Below the pieces are notes generated by a model, which saw nothing but the letters and a program-made list of their open reading frames with translations, was not told the origin of the DNA and ran no database searches. A stretch of 64,000 nt of DNA from Diphasiastrum complanatum. Lineage: Eukaryota; Streptophyta; Lycopodiopsida; Lycopodiales; Lycopodiaceae. A program made the translations under genes and the position numbers. Below are positions 48,978 to 60,132 of this stretch, piece after piece. Positions within the stretch are counted from its first letter, which is position 1, and every line of letters starts with the position of its first letter. The stretch spans positions 9,510,364 to 9,574,363 of the forward strand of contig CM055113.1 of NCBI GenBank assembly GCA_029204225.1, given 5' to 3'.

Positions 48978-50751
48978 ATTGATTTCCTGACATGCAAATT
49001 TAGCTTAATTAGTCGAGATCCAATCATCAACTAACAATTGAAAAGTTCAGAACCTTCATAACTGGCCGATATTACTCAACAAGGTCTTTCACTCAATTAA
49101 GCCAAAAATTTCGCAAAATCAATATTAGACTGATTAAACAACAACAAATTTTAGGACCAAGTCTAAAAATTTACGAAACCTTAGAATTTCCGAGATCCAA
49201 CCGAAATGGACCAACTGTGAAAATCGATAAGAAAGATCGATTTAACAAATTCACAGGCACTGTCACATTCCGAATCATTTCAAAACATTCTGCATGCAAC
49301 TATCTTGACATGCACTGGCTTTTTTGAAAAAATGAAAAAATTTCGTAAATAGCCTAGTTGCTAGGAAATCTGCTTTTTGATCTAGAATTACCAAAAATAG
49401 CTACATGCAGAAATCTACTAATCAAATCATTGATTATGCACAACATGCATCGAAGCATGCATATAGGTCTATCCATACATTTCCATCAACAGATAAGCAC
49501 TACATTGAATTAAAGCATGCATGCATTAGAACATTTCCAAAATTTTGCAAATTTTTAGTTCAAAAATTGCCAAACTTCAGACGGCCATAACTTTCTCTAC
49601 ATGACACCAAATTGGGCATTGTAAAGCACAGTACTAAGGGAGAGTGGTCTACAAGGACTTTCCACATCATCCTACCACCTAGGCTTCACACGTGCGAGCT
49701 GTAAATTGGCAAAATCAGGTATGAGGGCGCACTTTGGAAAGGTGGTATCATCAAAATTAGCACTCCAGCCCAATAAGCCTTGGATCAGAGGTTACAAGCA
49801 CTCTACTAAGGCTCATTAGAGAGGCATAGAAGCTTCTAATAGGTCCAGCAAGCAATCATAGGCTTAGATCATGCAAAAAAAGCATTTTTGGCCTCCTTCA
49901 ACAAGCAAAACAATATGATGGTGTCTAATGCACATCTATCCAAATTGGATGCATGATGGCTCAAATCAGAGGCAATACATCATATATTTAAGCTTGTATG
50001 AAGAACCAACAGGTTCAGACCCCCATTTAATTCATGCCCAAAAATCACCAAAAATACACTATTTTTTGAGGTTTTGAGCCCTCTAATGGTGTCTAATCCA
50101 AATCAAACTTCATGAAAGGCCTAGTACAGCTTCACTACATCTCTGAAAACGTGCTTACAAACTATTGGCTGAGAATTTTAAGATCTACCACAAAATTAGT
50201 CTAAAAAAAACCTTGTTTTTTGACTAATTTTGACCAAAATTTGTGGGATAAATCCACAAATAAGTGCAATCTGATCCTAATCCATGTACATCCATTACGT
50301 GCAAGCACTAAAAGTTTTGATTCTAGTCAAACATGGTTTCTATAGCCCATTTATGGTCCAAAAACCCCAATTTTTGTTCCAAAATGACTATCTAATCAAC
50401 CTTTTGACTATTCAAACATCATGCAATCATTAAATCTTATCATTAATGACTGTAAAATAGCAAGTACAATCTGCAAGACGTACTACACCAGATTCTATGA
50501 TCAATTTCAAGCAAAAACTATCAATTCTAGGTGAAAAATTCACTAAATTCATCAGAAAACCTATGATTTCGTTCAAAATTCATGGAGCAAATCCACAATA
50601 ATGATTTTTAGGCTGAAAGTACACCAAGGATCTGATAAGCACCTACTTGGATATGAATTCCACCACCTGGAAGAACAAGCAAAGAGACACACCCAAGAAA
50701 CTGCAAAAATCCAAGATCCTCAAGCTCCACCTCCTGGTTGATGTGATCCAA
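48978..50751. other. probable gypsy leader; no gene
   Basis: AT-rich region between the gypsy gag start and a decayed primer site. No open domain. CACACGTGCG at about 49688 is one base off the recurrent palindrome. Confidence 0.4.
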
Positions 50752-50763
50752 GCTTTGATATTA
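50752..50763 (-). other. decayed primer-binding site (gypsy)
   Basis: The plus strand reads GCTTTGATATTA, differing from GCTCTGATACCA only by three C-to-T changes, followed by CTATAACGC, like the start of plant gypsy LTRs. It would mark the 5' end of the minus-strand gypsy internal region. Confidence 0.4.
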
Positions 50764-52640
50764 CTATAACGCTTGCCAAGTGAAGATCTTCAAGAATCCC
50801 GTCACATGCAAACCAAAAGGACACCTGTGGAGCATGAACCACCCAACCAATCTGGAAAGGCTAGTCAATACCCTAACCAATCCACCCCCAAGCCACAGTG
50901 AAGAACACAAGAGAGAAGAGGAGAAACTGGCTCAAGAAACTGAATTCACAATACAAAGATGGGCGAGTTTTCATAGGATATATTTCTCCAAGAGAGAGAA
51001 TATTCTCCCTAGGATCCCCATGCAACCTATATTGAGCTATTGACCTCCTATTCTTGCATTAAAGTAGTCATTCACTATGCATGTGCTCCTATGTCCAATT
51101 ATAGGTCTGGGCCCTCATATGATTATTAATTACTTGATACGACCATGTCCGCTAAGCGTATGACTATATGTTGTTATAGAGAAAGTTTGAAGATGTTTTA
51201 AAACATGGAATAATACACATCATGTCAATTGCATTGTGGGAGTATCAAAGCTCTCAATATTTAAGCAAAAAAAAAAAATCTTATTATATGTGGATGGAGT
51301 GGCTTATATGCATTTCCAAGTGTGCAAACCAACATTGAGTATGAAGTGATACTTTGGCATCGTCACTTTAGTTATGGATCTACATGTATGCTTTACAACA
51401 TGAATTGGCCATCGTCACCAACAAAAGAATTGAGATTAGACGTTTACTTTAGCCTATCTTATGTTCAATGTTATCGTTTAGAAATAAAAGTATTCTAGTT
51501 TCTTTTTTTTCATGTCTTGAGTGTGATGGAGTTGGTCTTCATACTTTTTAAATATTAAGTAGTACAAATGGAAGGTAGCCACTTGGCAACTAACTCATCA
51601 AATCACTAGATCTTTATCTTATAGTGCTAAAAGTAGATGCCCATCAAAATTGTGATGTACTTGCAAAGAGGGGGAAAATAAGTTGTAAAGGTTTTGGTAG
51701 GGCTATTTAGTAGTGTTTTGTTTTTGTTGGCTCGCATGATAACTATTGTTTGATATGATGAGAATAAATATGTGCATTGTGACGCGATAGCACAATTAGT
51801 GGTCATAAATATAAACATACATGGAGAGACATAATTAAAATCTACAAGGATCCACCACTTTCTCACAATTCTTTTTTTTCTTACACCAAATTAACTTTTG
51901 AGCATTAGTTTTATATTGTGGTAAGCAACCTTAAGATTAATCCACCACTTTCTCATGATTTTTTTTTTCTAACACCAATTGTAATCCAAGACCTTTTGGA
52001 CAATGTTCCTTTATATATTGTGTTGACAAGGAGAAATTATCTGTCATTTTTTTTTCTCATGCACTTTAACATAATCCATTGCCTTGAATAACACAAACTC
52101 CATGGATTCGAACCATGGACCTTTCATGTAACAACATGCAATATTTCATTCGCTACAACATTGTTGTGGTCTCTTGGGCATTGTTGCAAATATGACACTA
52201 TCTATATTGTATATCATTGAATTGAAATGCATATGCAGCAAGTCTTTTTGTAGAAATTATATAGAAAAAATTTGACTTTTGGTTAATCTATGCATTCCCA
52301 ATCCATTTGGAGTACTCTTTTTTGACAGCACAACTTTTTGGTAGGTACTAGGGTTAATCAAGACTTTTGGCAAAACTGTAGTACAAATTTTAAGCAGGGT
52401 TTATGAAGACTGGCAAGCAAGCTTAAACTGATATACAATTAGCAAGTTTTTTTATACTAATTAATAGTGATTGTGAAGTTGCTTGACAATTGGATTTGTG
52501 TTTGAGCAAAAGACGTATGTGGGAACTAGCTGGTACGAAAAGGTAGGACGGTGTGCCTTGGGGGGCCGGGCATTTCGTGTAGGAGAGCCTCTCCTCGTGC
52601 TGTTACATGGGATCTTTTTAATAATTGCACTTTTCCAAAT
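50764..52640. other. no recognised gene
   Basis: The first ~300 bp may be a gypsy 5' LTR. The rest is AT-rich with several T runs. It holds a tRNA-like T-arm near 52091-52117 (listed separately). Confidence 0.4.
52091..52117 (-). other. isolated tRNA-like T-arm / B-box
   Basis: The minus strand reads CCATGGTTCGAATCCATGG: a perfect 5-bp stem around TTCGAAT, with the pol III B-box GGTTCGAATCC. No acceptor, D or anticodon arm is found around it, so it is not a tRNA gene. It could be a SINE or tRNA relic or chance. Confidence 0.3.
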
Positions 52641-52654
52641 ACTACTATTATATG

Positions 52655-52662
52655 CTATAAAA
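52655..52662 (+). promoter_or_regulatory. TATA box of the GH17 glucanase
   Basis: GCTATAAAATTT lies about 220 bp before the start codon and is the best TATA box upstream of the gene. Confidence 0.5.
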
Positions 52663-52879
52663 TTTGGCTGCTTTATTGTGAATACACTGCATATAAGGGT
52701 GCATGTTGCCATTGCTCTCATCAGTGTTTCAGTGTTGCATGAACACCACCACCAGCTTGTAGTTGAGCTAGACAGAGATATTGAGATCAGAGCTGTGTGT
52801 CTGTGTATCTGTGTATGTGAGAGAGAGAAATTTGGGTAGTCTAGTGTGCTTGTTGAAAGGATTCAAATTGCAACTAGTG

Positions 52880-52964
52880 ATGATAATCAGCGAAAAGCAG
52901 CCTTTGGGAATGGCAGTGCTGCTAATTGTTGCCTTGCTCTATGTGGGGAGGAACAGCATCACCT
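52880..52964 (+). CDS. GH17 glucanase exon 1 (signal peptide)
   Basis: Twenty-eight codons plus one base; the hydrophobic run MAVLLIVALLYVG is the signal core. The short first exon split just within the signal region is the usual GH17 gene structure. Confidence 0.85.
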
Positions 52965-54532
52965 GTAAGTACTGATCATGAGAGCTAGCAAAAAGAGAAA
53001 GCCTTAAGTACCGAATAGAGAGGCGCCATAGTTGTACAGTTGTTCGAACCCGCTCACAGCTTCAAATTTGTTTTTTAGACTATGCGCTGTATAGGATGGC
53101 TTCATACTAAGCTCTTCATGATAATTTGACGGCAGCTGTTGTTAGCACTCATTAATATATTTTGACTTCCATAGAATATGAAAGAAGGAAAGGTGGATTG
53201 ATATGAATGAGGAAGCCAAAGCTTCCTCTCCTTCAGTCTTACTAAAAAATTAGGGGTTACGGTTCCAAACATAGTAACAATTGCAACAAAATGTTCGCTA
53301 AGTCCTGACTGATTTGATTTGACGTTGTTCTCTAGTGTGCAATAACGAACATGTAACTTCGATTGCTTTTTAATCCTTGAGAAAGTATTACTCATTAGCA
53401 TAGACAGTGATTCTATTCGAACTATTAGCATGACTGGACTAAGATTATTGGCAGCAGGTTTTCCATCTAAACAAAACTATACTATTTCATTAATTCTGTC
53501 TAAGCTAATGCATATATATACTATTGTAACTCACTCTAACTAGCTAATGCAACAGGTAGCGCCTCTATTGGAGTGAATTATGGCCAGCTCGGCGACAATC
53601 TTCTACCACCCCAACAGGCAGTTCAGCTTCTGCAGTCCACGCCATTTACAAAAATCAAAATCTTCGATGCCAATCCAGCCGTCCTCAACGCTTTAGCTAA
53701 CACAAACCTCCAAGTTGTGGTGGGCATGGGGAATGAATACCTTGAGAACATGGCTACAGATGCCAGTGCTGCTCAAGCATGGGTTACTCAAAACGTGGCA
53801 GCGTTCTTGCCTGCCACCCAGATAACCTGCATTAACGTAGGCAACGAAGTTCTCACCTTCAACGATTTGCAGCTTGTCTCCAACCTGCTTCCGGCGATGG
53901 TGAACATCCACGCAGCGCTGGTCACCATGAACCTGGATGGGCAGGTGAAAGTATCCACAGCTCACTCTTACGGTGTTTTGAGTCTGTCGTTTCCTCCATC
54001 TGCAGGCAGCTTCAGACCAGATCTTTCACTGACTATCATGAAGCCTATACTTGATTTTCTTAGCCAGACCAACTCCGTCTTCATGGCAAACGTTTATCCC
54101 TTCTTCGCATACAGCGGCAGCCCACTCGATATCTCTCTTCCTTATGCTTTATTCTTAGCAGACCAAAAAGTGACTGATCCTCTCACGGGGCTGAGCTACA
54201 GTAATCTTTTCACCGCTCAGGTGGATGCAGTCTACGCTGCCTTAGATCAGCTAGGCTACCAGGATCTGCCTGTTGTAGTGTCAGAGACTGGATGGCCCTC
54301 CCAAGGTGATGCAGATCAAGCAGGCGCAGGGATGCAAAACGCGAAGGATTACAATCAAAATCTAATTTCTTACGTTACTACTACCATGGGAACTCCTCTC
54401 AAGCCGCAGCAAGCATTAGATGTCTATATATTTGCTTTGTTCAACGAGGATGAAAAGCCAGGACCCACATCAGAGAGAAACTTTGGACTTTTCAACCCAG
54501 ATGGAACTGCTGTCTATAGCTTGGGCGGATAA
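52880..54532 (+). CDS. glucan endo-1,3-beta-glucosidase (GH17), two exons
   Basis: Exon 1 (52880-52964) codes MIISEKQPLGMAVLLIVALL..., a short positive/polar start and a hydrophobic signal core; ATG 52910 is an alternative start. The intron 52965-53555 has donor GTAAGT and acceptor AACAG. Exon 2 (53556-54532) completes a Cys and enters the mature enzyme at SASIGVNYGQLGDNLLP; total 353 aa. GH17 catalytic residues are visible: the acid/base Glu in INVGNEVL and the nucleophile Glu in VVSETGWPSQG. The end (FALFNEDEKPGP, FGLFNPDG, stop at LGG) lacks a CBM43/X8 domain or GPI tail, so a secreted single-domain enzyme is expected, cutting beta-1,3-glucans (callose or fungal wall). Such genes are often defence-induced (family knowledge). 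Confidence 0.93.
53556..54532 (+). CDS. GH17 glucanase exon 2 (catalytic domain)
   Basis: The full (beta/alpha)8 domain from IGVNYGQLG to the stop TAA at 54530-54532, with no frame break. Both catalytic Glu motifs are inside this exon. Confidence 0.92.
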
Positions 54533-55942
54533 ATAATCAGGCACTGCTGCATGCTCCGATAAGCTCACAAATTCCCAATCAAACACTTCCTCTAATTGTA
54601 GTAGTAGGTACATCTTCAAATATTGTGGTGTTAAACTGGGCTGTACGAGACTTTTAATCGTACGCCCACAAACTCCCATTTTAGAGTGGAGTATCTGCAC
54701 CTCAGCTTTAGCATCACTTCCAAGTTCCTAGGCAGTAGCTTGCTTTTTAGATCTTCATGGTTCCTTTATCTTTGTACCATTTCACTTATCAATCAATGGC
54801 TTCAAAATCTAGCTCACTTTAATAACTTCTCTTGCAATCTGAAATGGAAATGCACATTCAGCTCTCAAATTCTCACTCTCTCACTCTCACTCTAGGCATT
54901 TGCAAGCTCAAATTCTCTGCTCTCACTCTAGGCATTTGCAAGCTACAATGCACGCAAAAGGTTACTTTGCCTTTTAAAGAAAGTCAAAAATTCAAAAGCA
55001 TGTCATTTGAATGTAAAACTTAAAAATTGCCATTCCATTTGAAAGGTAGCTTTAAAAGGTCAAATGTTATGCTAGTTTAAAATTTTTAAAATTTTTATTG
55101 TAAAATATAACAAAAATGTATTTGTAAGTGTGTATGTATAAGTGGTTGAAAGGTTAGTACCTATTTTATTTGAAAGGTAACCTTGCATTATGCATTCCTA
55201 AGTAATGAGTAACATGATATTTATCATATGCTAAGTAGATGCTCCAAAGGACATTAAAAGGAGAAAATTTGCAATCTAGCACAATCTATGCACAATGAAA
55301 TGTATTTTGATGCACACATGTTGAAGGTGAGCTCAGAATGATTTTGCACCTTAGAGCGTAGTTCATTGACAAAATCTTTACATTAAGTGTAACCCTAAGT
55401 TGTTTTAGTGTTCAAGATTTTCATTTCAATCATTCTCTTTACTTCAGGATACCACAACTTTACCCAAGAAATAATTGAGATGTTTTTTTTTTATCAACCT
55501 ACAAATGATGCTTAGCAATAAGTTGTTTGCACCTTATGGACCGAGCACTCATTTCATAGAAGCATATCCCCTAACTAATATCCCAAAATTAGATTCAAAA
55601 CCCATCTTTGTTTTGAATATTTGACCTTGGCATAATAGATGTCAAGTCATGATATTGTCATCTTGCATAATAATTGGATGTTATGTTATCATTCAAGAAA
55701 AAACATGTATACCTTTAACACTTTAGTTTTATCACTCTATCATGATACAATCATCGCACCAAAAAGGTTTGAAAAAAATACTATTTGCTCTTTAGTTTGA
55801 CCCAAAGCTCACACAGCCACGAAAGTATTTTTATAGCCTTGTACCAATAACCAACGTGATTCAAAATGAAAATCTATAACTACTACAAAAATGTGTGATA
55901 TGGTGTGTGTTGAGAGTTTAAAATTTTGAAGAACTAAACCTA
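54533..55942. other. 3' flank of glucanase; no further gene
   Basis: The first ~250 bp are probably the 3' UTR. A direct repeat of TCTCACTCTAGGCATTTGCA occurs near 54885 and 54920. The rest is AT-rich and unrecognised up to the target-site duplication of element D. Confidence 0.5.
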
Positions 55943-55947
55943 TAGTG
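55943..55947 (+). other. target-site duplication, left copy (TAGTG)
   Basis: TAGTG directly before the left LTR; the same five bases follow the right LTR at 61382-61386. Confidence 0.9.
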
Positions 55948-56597
55948 TGTGAAAGATTTCAAATTCTTAAGATCCAATCTACTTGAATGATCTTTGGTTA
56001 GAAAGAGAAATACACTACCAATCTCACCAATGTAGAAAAATCAGCATCTACACACAATTTGAGATGCAAACACTAATAGAACTTGATCAAACTTGAATGA
56101 AATGATTATGTACTGTTGTTGTCCGTACAAAACCAGCAAGCTACTGTATTTCACACGTGTGGATCCAAAAATAGCAAATATAGATCATTCTACACATAGA
56201 ATTGCAAGCAATCACCAAGATAGTGCACCAATGGATAGTAGAACCCAAGAGAACCATGTATAAGCATGAAATGAGATAGAGAAGAGAGAAGATGACTCTC
56301 TCCACAAGTTACATCCTTTTATAGCAGGTCCAAACCCTATTTGGCCACTTGGCTTTCCCACCAAAATGCTAACCCTACCAATTTTGGGTCTAGATTCAAT
56401 GTACCCAACTTATTCAAATTGAATCTACTCAAACTCGCATTCTATCTTTCCCACACTTTCAAAAAGTGTTTATTCAAATGAAATTTAGACTAATGAACTT
56501 TGAAAAGTCAACCTCTAAGTCTAAAACAAGTTTTGGCCTCAATATGCCAAATATGAAAATATTGCAAAATGTGATGAAACTAGTTGAATCTTTCACA
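55948..56597 (-). repeat. 3' LTR of copia element D (650 bp)
   Basis: Plus-strand ends TGTGAAAGATT and AATCTTTCACA. It contains a TATA box on the minus strand (TATAAAAGG, 56315-56323) and CACACGTGTG at 56152-56161. Confidence 0.95.
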
Positions 56598-57060
56598 CTC
56601 CCTCTTCAACTAGTTTTAGCATAGACTTTGATAATACTCCAAGTGAAGTCCTATGCTTCATGAACAAGTCTTTTCCCAATGCTTTGGTGAAGATATCAGC
56701 TACACATTTCCTTGAAGACACATGTTGAAGCTCCACCTTCTTTGCAATGACTCGCTCCTTCACAAAATGATATCGTATCTCAATATGCTTGCTCCTAGCA
56801 TAGTTTTTGACAATAGAACTTTGATCCATCATAAGAATGACCTTCTTACTAAGAATAGACCTCCTTTCAATGATCATGTAATGCTCAAAATAGAAACAAC
56901 CATAATTGATATAGAGAATAGTGTCCACTTGGGATGCTTCACTATTTCTTACATCAATTTTACATGTAAAAATGTGACTAGAACATGAAGAATCAAATAG
57001 AATGTAATGAGATGATTCTACCATGCTTCCAACTCTGAACTCTCTGGAAAAATACAGCAA
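56593..57060 (-). CDS. element D 3' ORF: unknown start, RNase H C-terminal end
   Basis: 155 codons. The first ~70 (MLYFSREFRVGSMVESSHYI...) are not copia; the later part reads SKHIEIRYHFVKERV, VELQHVSSRKCVADIFTKAL and LGVLSKSMLKL, the normal end of copia RNase H. It overlaps the preceding open stretch by 43 nt in another frame. The RNase H catalytic Asp and Glu residues are missing, so the domain is non-functional. Confidence 0.75.
   Translation of the reverse strand: MLYFSREFRVGSMVESSHYILFDSSCSSHIFTCKIDVRNSEASQVDTILYINYGCFYFEHYMIIERRSILSKKVILMMDQSSIVKNYARSKHIEIRYHFVKERVIAKKVELQHVSSRKCVADIFTKALGKDLFMKHRTSLGVLSKSMLKLVEEGV
56598..56607 (-). other. polypurine tract, element D
   Basis: The minus strand reads GAAGAGGGAG immediately before the 3' LTR. 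Confidence 0.85.
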
Positions 57061-58151
57061 AAAAATAATAAATGTGAGTGATCAACTTTTGCTTGCATGT
57101 CTCCTCCTCCTTTGTCCTTCGTTGTCATGTATCCACCATGATACTCCATGAATGAGCCTCCATCTTCATCTTGCCTCAAGATACCATCATACCTTGATGA
57201 CTTGACCATGAATGAGTGACATAATGAACCTCCAATAGCTTCATTTCCATCAACAAAATCAGCCAAGAATGCTAGTACAAATCCAACATCAAAACAATGC
57301 TCACCAATGTAGCTAGTTTTACCATATCTTGACAATTTGCACACATCCACATGAAATTTCTCAAACATGAGATAGAACAAGTAAAGTAAACTTGAACAAC
57401 ACTTCCTTGCTGCTCCTTTGACCTTACTTGAGTCTTCAATATGCTGTAAAAACAAATCCATAACACCTTTGCCAATTACCTCTCCTTTGATGCTCTTGAC
57501 TAGCTCCAAATTGCCACCTTCCCTTTTGACTAGTTGAAGCGCTTTGAGATCAACTTCTTGATCATCAAAGTCATTGAACAAACTTTGTTTTCCAGATCCA
57601 ATACTTGATTTTACAGCAAGATAACATCCATCCAGTTGCATATCTCCATGTACACAAGAAGATCTTCCAAAAGATGTTCCACTCTTTATAAGAGATCGAT
57701 ACTCAAGATCCATTGCTTGGATCCACTCCTCTTCTTTCCTTGCTTGATCTACACTTGTAGGCTCATCCAAAGAGGTTAGGAAAGCAACATAATTTTTAGA
57801 AACTACTTGCTTACCCTTTTGATCATATGTGAGCCTTGAAGGTACTTGTCTTTCTCTTGATGTTCTCCTTGGCTTTTGACTTGATGAAGGTCCATCATCA
57901 CCACCATCCAAAGTAGGATTCTTTTCATCAACATCAAGAATGCTAGATCCATCTACTTCACCATCAATCATGCTTGAAGACACCTTTGGAATGTTTCCCT
58001 CATAAAAAATGACATCTCTACCAACAATCACTTTGTTAGTAGAAGGAATGTAAACCTTGTCACTATATCCAACAAAAATACCTCTTCTTGAAGATGATTT
58101 CCTCCTTGGTCCTATCATCAAGAGTAATGTTGACATAGCATGTGCATCCAA
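57018..58151 (-). CDS. copia connector fused to ~215 residues of unknown origin (element D)
   Basis: 377 codons open. Residues 1-158 are normal copia: end of integrase (SSRRGIFVGYSD, VIVGRDVIFYEG), the acidic/Ser connector, SRLTYDQKGKQ and the start of RT (EEEWIQAMDLEYRSLIKSGT). From about residue 159 (57677) RT motifs stop; there is no KARLVAKG, Q.DVK.AFL or YVDD. Instead 215 residues read IGSGKQSLFNDFDDQEVDLK, ELVKSIKGEVIGKGVMDLF, a Cys/Leu/Phe-rich hydrophobic stretch, DVGFVLAFLADFVDG and a Gly/Asp-rich tail. No family recognised. An RT replaced by captured host coding sequence is the best reading. Confidence 0.75.
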   Translation of the reverse strand: MDAHAMSTLLLMIGPRRKSSSRRGIFVGYSDKVYIPSTNKVIVGRDVIFYEGNIPKVSSSMIDGEVDGSSILDVDEKNPTLDGGDDGPSSSQKPRRTSRERQVPSRLTYDQKGKQVVSKNYVAFLTSLDEPTSVDQARKEEEWIQAMDLEYRSLIKSGTSFGRSSCVHGDMQLDGCYLAVKSSIGSGKQSLFNDFDDQEVDLKALQLVKREGGNLELVKSIKGEVIGKGVMDLFLQHIEDSSKVKGAARKCCSSLLYLFYLMFEKFHVDVCKLSRYGKTSYIGEHCFDVGFVLAFLADFVDGNEAIGGSLCHSFMVKSSRYDGILRQDEDGGSFMEYHGGYMTTKDKGGGDMQAKVDHSHLLFFCCIFPESSELEAW

Positions 58152-59682
58152 GGGTTCTTAGAAAGTTGACACTCGGCCTCCTCTTGAATAGCATCTCAAA
58201 AGGTGTCCTTCCATCCAAAATAGCACTCGGCCACCAATTGCACAAGAAATTGGCACACAACAAAGCTTGATCCCAAAATGGTTTGTCAAGATTAGCACTT
58301 AACCTCATAGCTTTAGCACTTTCACATAAAGTCCTATTCTTCCTTTCATCCACTCCATTTTGGTGTGGGGTCCTTGATGTTGTATACTCCCTCTTGATCC
58401 CATGCTCATCACAAAAGGCCTTGAACTTGTTAGATATGTACTCACCACCATTGTCACCTCTCAAGCACTTGATCTTTGTGAAAAATTGGTTCTCCCTTGC
58501 ATTCTTGAACTTGACAAAGACATCATACACTTCATCCTTGCTCTTTAGTAGATAGATCCAACAAAATCTACTAAAATCATCAATGAATGTTACATACATC
58601 TTAGCTCCACTATTGCTGATTGTAGTAAATCCATGAATATTCGAATGTACAAGTTGAAAAGGCTTTGTAGATCTAGTATAAGGTAGTCTATGTAACTTAG
58701 ACAAAGCACAAGACTCACAAACATGCTTGTCATTACTTAAGGAATTTGGAAGACCAATCACAACCTTCTTCCTTGCCATTACCTCCAATGACTTGAAGTT
58801 GAGGTGTCCCATCCTTTTGTGCCAAACCTCTTGAATAGAAATTTGCTCCCTTGCAACACATCCAACTTGGTTAGCAATAACACAAGCATCAAGTTTGAAC
58901 AACTTCCCTTGTCTTTTACCTTTTTCAATCAAGACATCCTTCCTTTTGATCAAACAAGCATCTCCATCAAACTCCACCTTGAGGCCCTTACTTAGCATTT
59001 GACTCACACTAAGCAAATTCTTGGTAATAGATGGAATAAACAAGACATCCTCCAAATGAACATTCCTATTTGTAGAGAGAGAAATAGGAATTGTGCCAAT
59101 CCCTTTGATTGCACACTCACCATCATTGGCCGTGTAGATCACCCTTTTGTCATCTCCATATGCCAACAAAGAAGTGAAGTACTCTTTGTGAAAGGTCATG
59201 TGTGAACTTGATCCACTATCAATCCACCAAGGATCTAGATCTCCATCATTAGCAAGCATACATGAAGACATCACAAAAGCATCATCATTTGCATCTTGCA
59301 CATCCAAACCATCCTCATCAAGAGTAAGATTACCTTGCTTGTCTCCTTGATCTCTCTTCTTCTTGTAGCACTCACTTGCAAAGTGTCCTTTGATGCCACA
59401 ATAGAAGCACTTGAGCTTTGATCTATCCTTCTTTTTGCCACTTGAAGAAGCATCCACTTGATCTTGCCATTTAGACCACTTGCTTTTGGTTTTGCCCTTG
59501 AATTTGCCCTTTGTGAACATAGCATCCTCTTGAAGTGTCGATGTAGATCCACCTCTTGCTTGAAGCCTATATTCCTCATTGATCAAGATCTCTTGAAGAT
59601 CCATCAAACTTGGAAATGTCTTTTGAATAGCAATACTTTGAACAATGTTAGCATGAGCATCCAACAAGCCATTAAGAATCAC
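58063..59682 (-). CDS. copia gag C-terminus, protease and integrase (element D)
   Basis: 540 codons without a break. Residues about 92-105 are the zinc knuckle [14 protein letters not shown]; about 153-162 the protease WWIDSGSSSHM; about 220-235 [13 protein letters not shown]; about 290-345 the pre-integrase zinc region (VWHKRMGHL, CESCALSK). The integrase core follows (VHSNIHG, FIDDFSRFCW, RGDNGGEY, HQNGVDERKNRTL, FLRTLGCTCYV). Two deviations: the first catalytic Asp (H-S-D) is Asn, and VDERK stands for VAERK. The open frame is long for a dead element, in line with a recent insertion. It would give capsid tail, protease and a probably inactive integrase. Confidence 0.9.
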   Translation of the reverse strand: MILNGLLDAHANIVQSIAIQKTFPSLMDLQEILINEEYRLQARGGSTSTLQEDAMFTKGKFKGKTKSKWSKWQDQVDASSSGKKKDRSKLKCFYCGIKGHFASECYKKKRDQGDKQGNLTLDEDGLDVQDANDDAFVMSSCMLANDGDLDPWWIDSGSSSHMTFHKEYFTSLLAYGDDKRVIYTANDGECAIKGIGTIPISLSTNRNVHLEDVLFIPSITKNLLSVSQMLSKGLKVEFDGDACLIKRKDVLIEKGKRQGKLFKLDACVIANQVGCVAREQISIQEVWHKRMGHLNFKSLEVMARKKVVIGLPNSLSNDKHVCESCALSKLHRLPYTRSTKPFQLVHSNIHGFTTISNSGAKMYVTFIDDFSRFCWIYLLKSKDEVYDVFVKFKNARENQFFTKIKCLRGDNGGEYISNKFKAFCDEHGIKREYTTSRTPHQNGVDERKNRTLCESAKAMRLSANLDKPFWDQALLCANFLCNWWPSAILDGRTPFEMLFKRRPSVNFLRTLGCTCYVNITLDDRTKEEIIFKKRYFCWI

Positions 59683-59697
59683 TTGAATAAGCTCTCC

Positions 59698-60132
59698 TTA
59701 CTTAATGCTGTCATCTATGCAAGCTAACTCATCATTCAATGCTTTCATTCTCAAAACAAAAGTACTTGGACTTTCTTCATTCTTTTGCAAACAAGAAAAG
59801 ATTTGCCTTCTTAGAGTCAACACTCTAGAAGTAGACTTGGATTCATAAAGCTTCTTCAATGAATTCCAAGCTTCCAAAGATGATGTGCACTTACCAACTT
59901 CCTTGAGAAGTTCATTGGTAACATTCATCTTTATCATGTGTAGAGCCTTCTTGGCCCTCTTGTCATACCTCAATTGATCTTGTTGTGTTGCTGGTCTCTC
60001 CTCCAAGCCTACAACAATATCCAAAACATCATTCATCTCAAGAAGTGACTCCATCCTTACTTTCCACAATGAATAGTTACTTGAGGTAAGCCTATCATTG
60101 GCTTCCAACATGACTCCAATTGAGGCTGCCAT
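59698..60132 (-). CDS. copia gag N-terminal part (element D)
   Basis: 144 residues from ATG 60132: MAASIGVMLEANDRLTSSNYSLWKVRMESLL, the DUF4219/UBN2-type gag start (NY..W...M...L), then AWNSLKKLYESKS and the LKALNDELA helix. A TAG at 59698-59700 ends it 15 nt before the next open stretch in the same frame, so gag-pol is interrupted by one stop codon. Gag forms the virus-like particle. One read-through or one revertant would restore the frame; it may be a degraded codon or a natural gag/pol boundary. Confidence 0.85.
   Translation of the reverse strand: MAASIGVMLEANDRLTSSNYSLWKVRMESLLEMNDVLDIVVGLEERPATQQDQLRYDKRAKKALHMIKMNVTNELLKEVGKCTSSLEAWNSLKKLYESKSTSRVLTLRRQIFSCLQKNEESPSTFVLRMKALNDELACIDDSIK

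Noticed and set aside
52091-52117. tRNA gene
   Set aside because: Only the T-arm/B-box matches. No acceptor stem, anticodon arm or D-arm in either direction.
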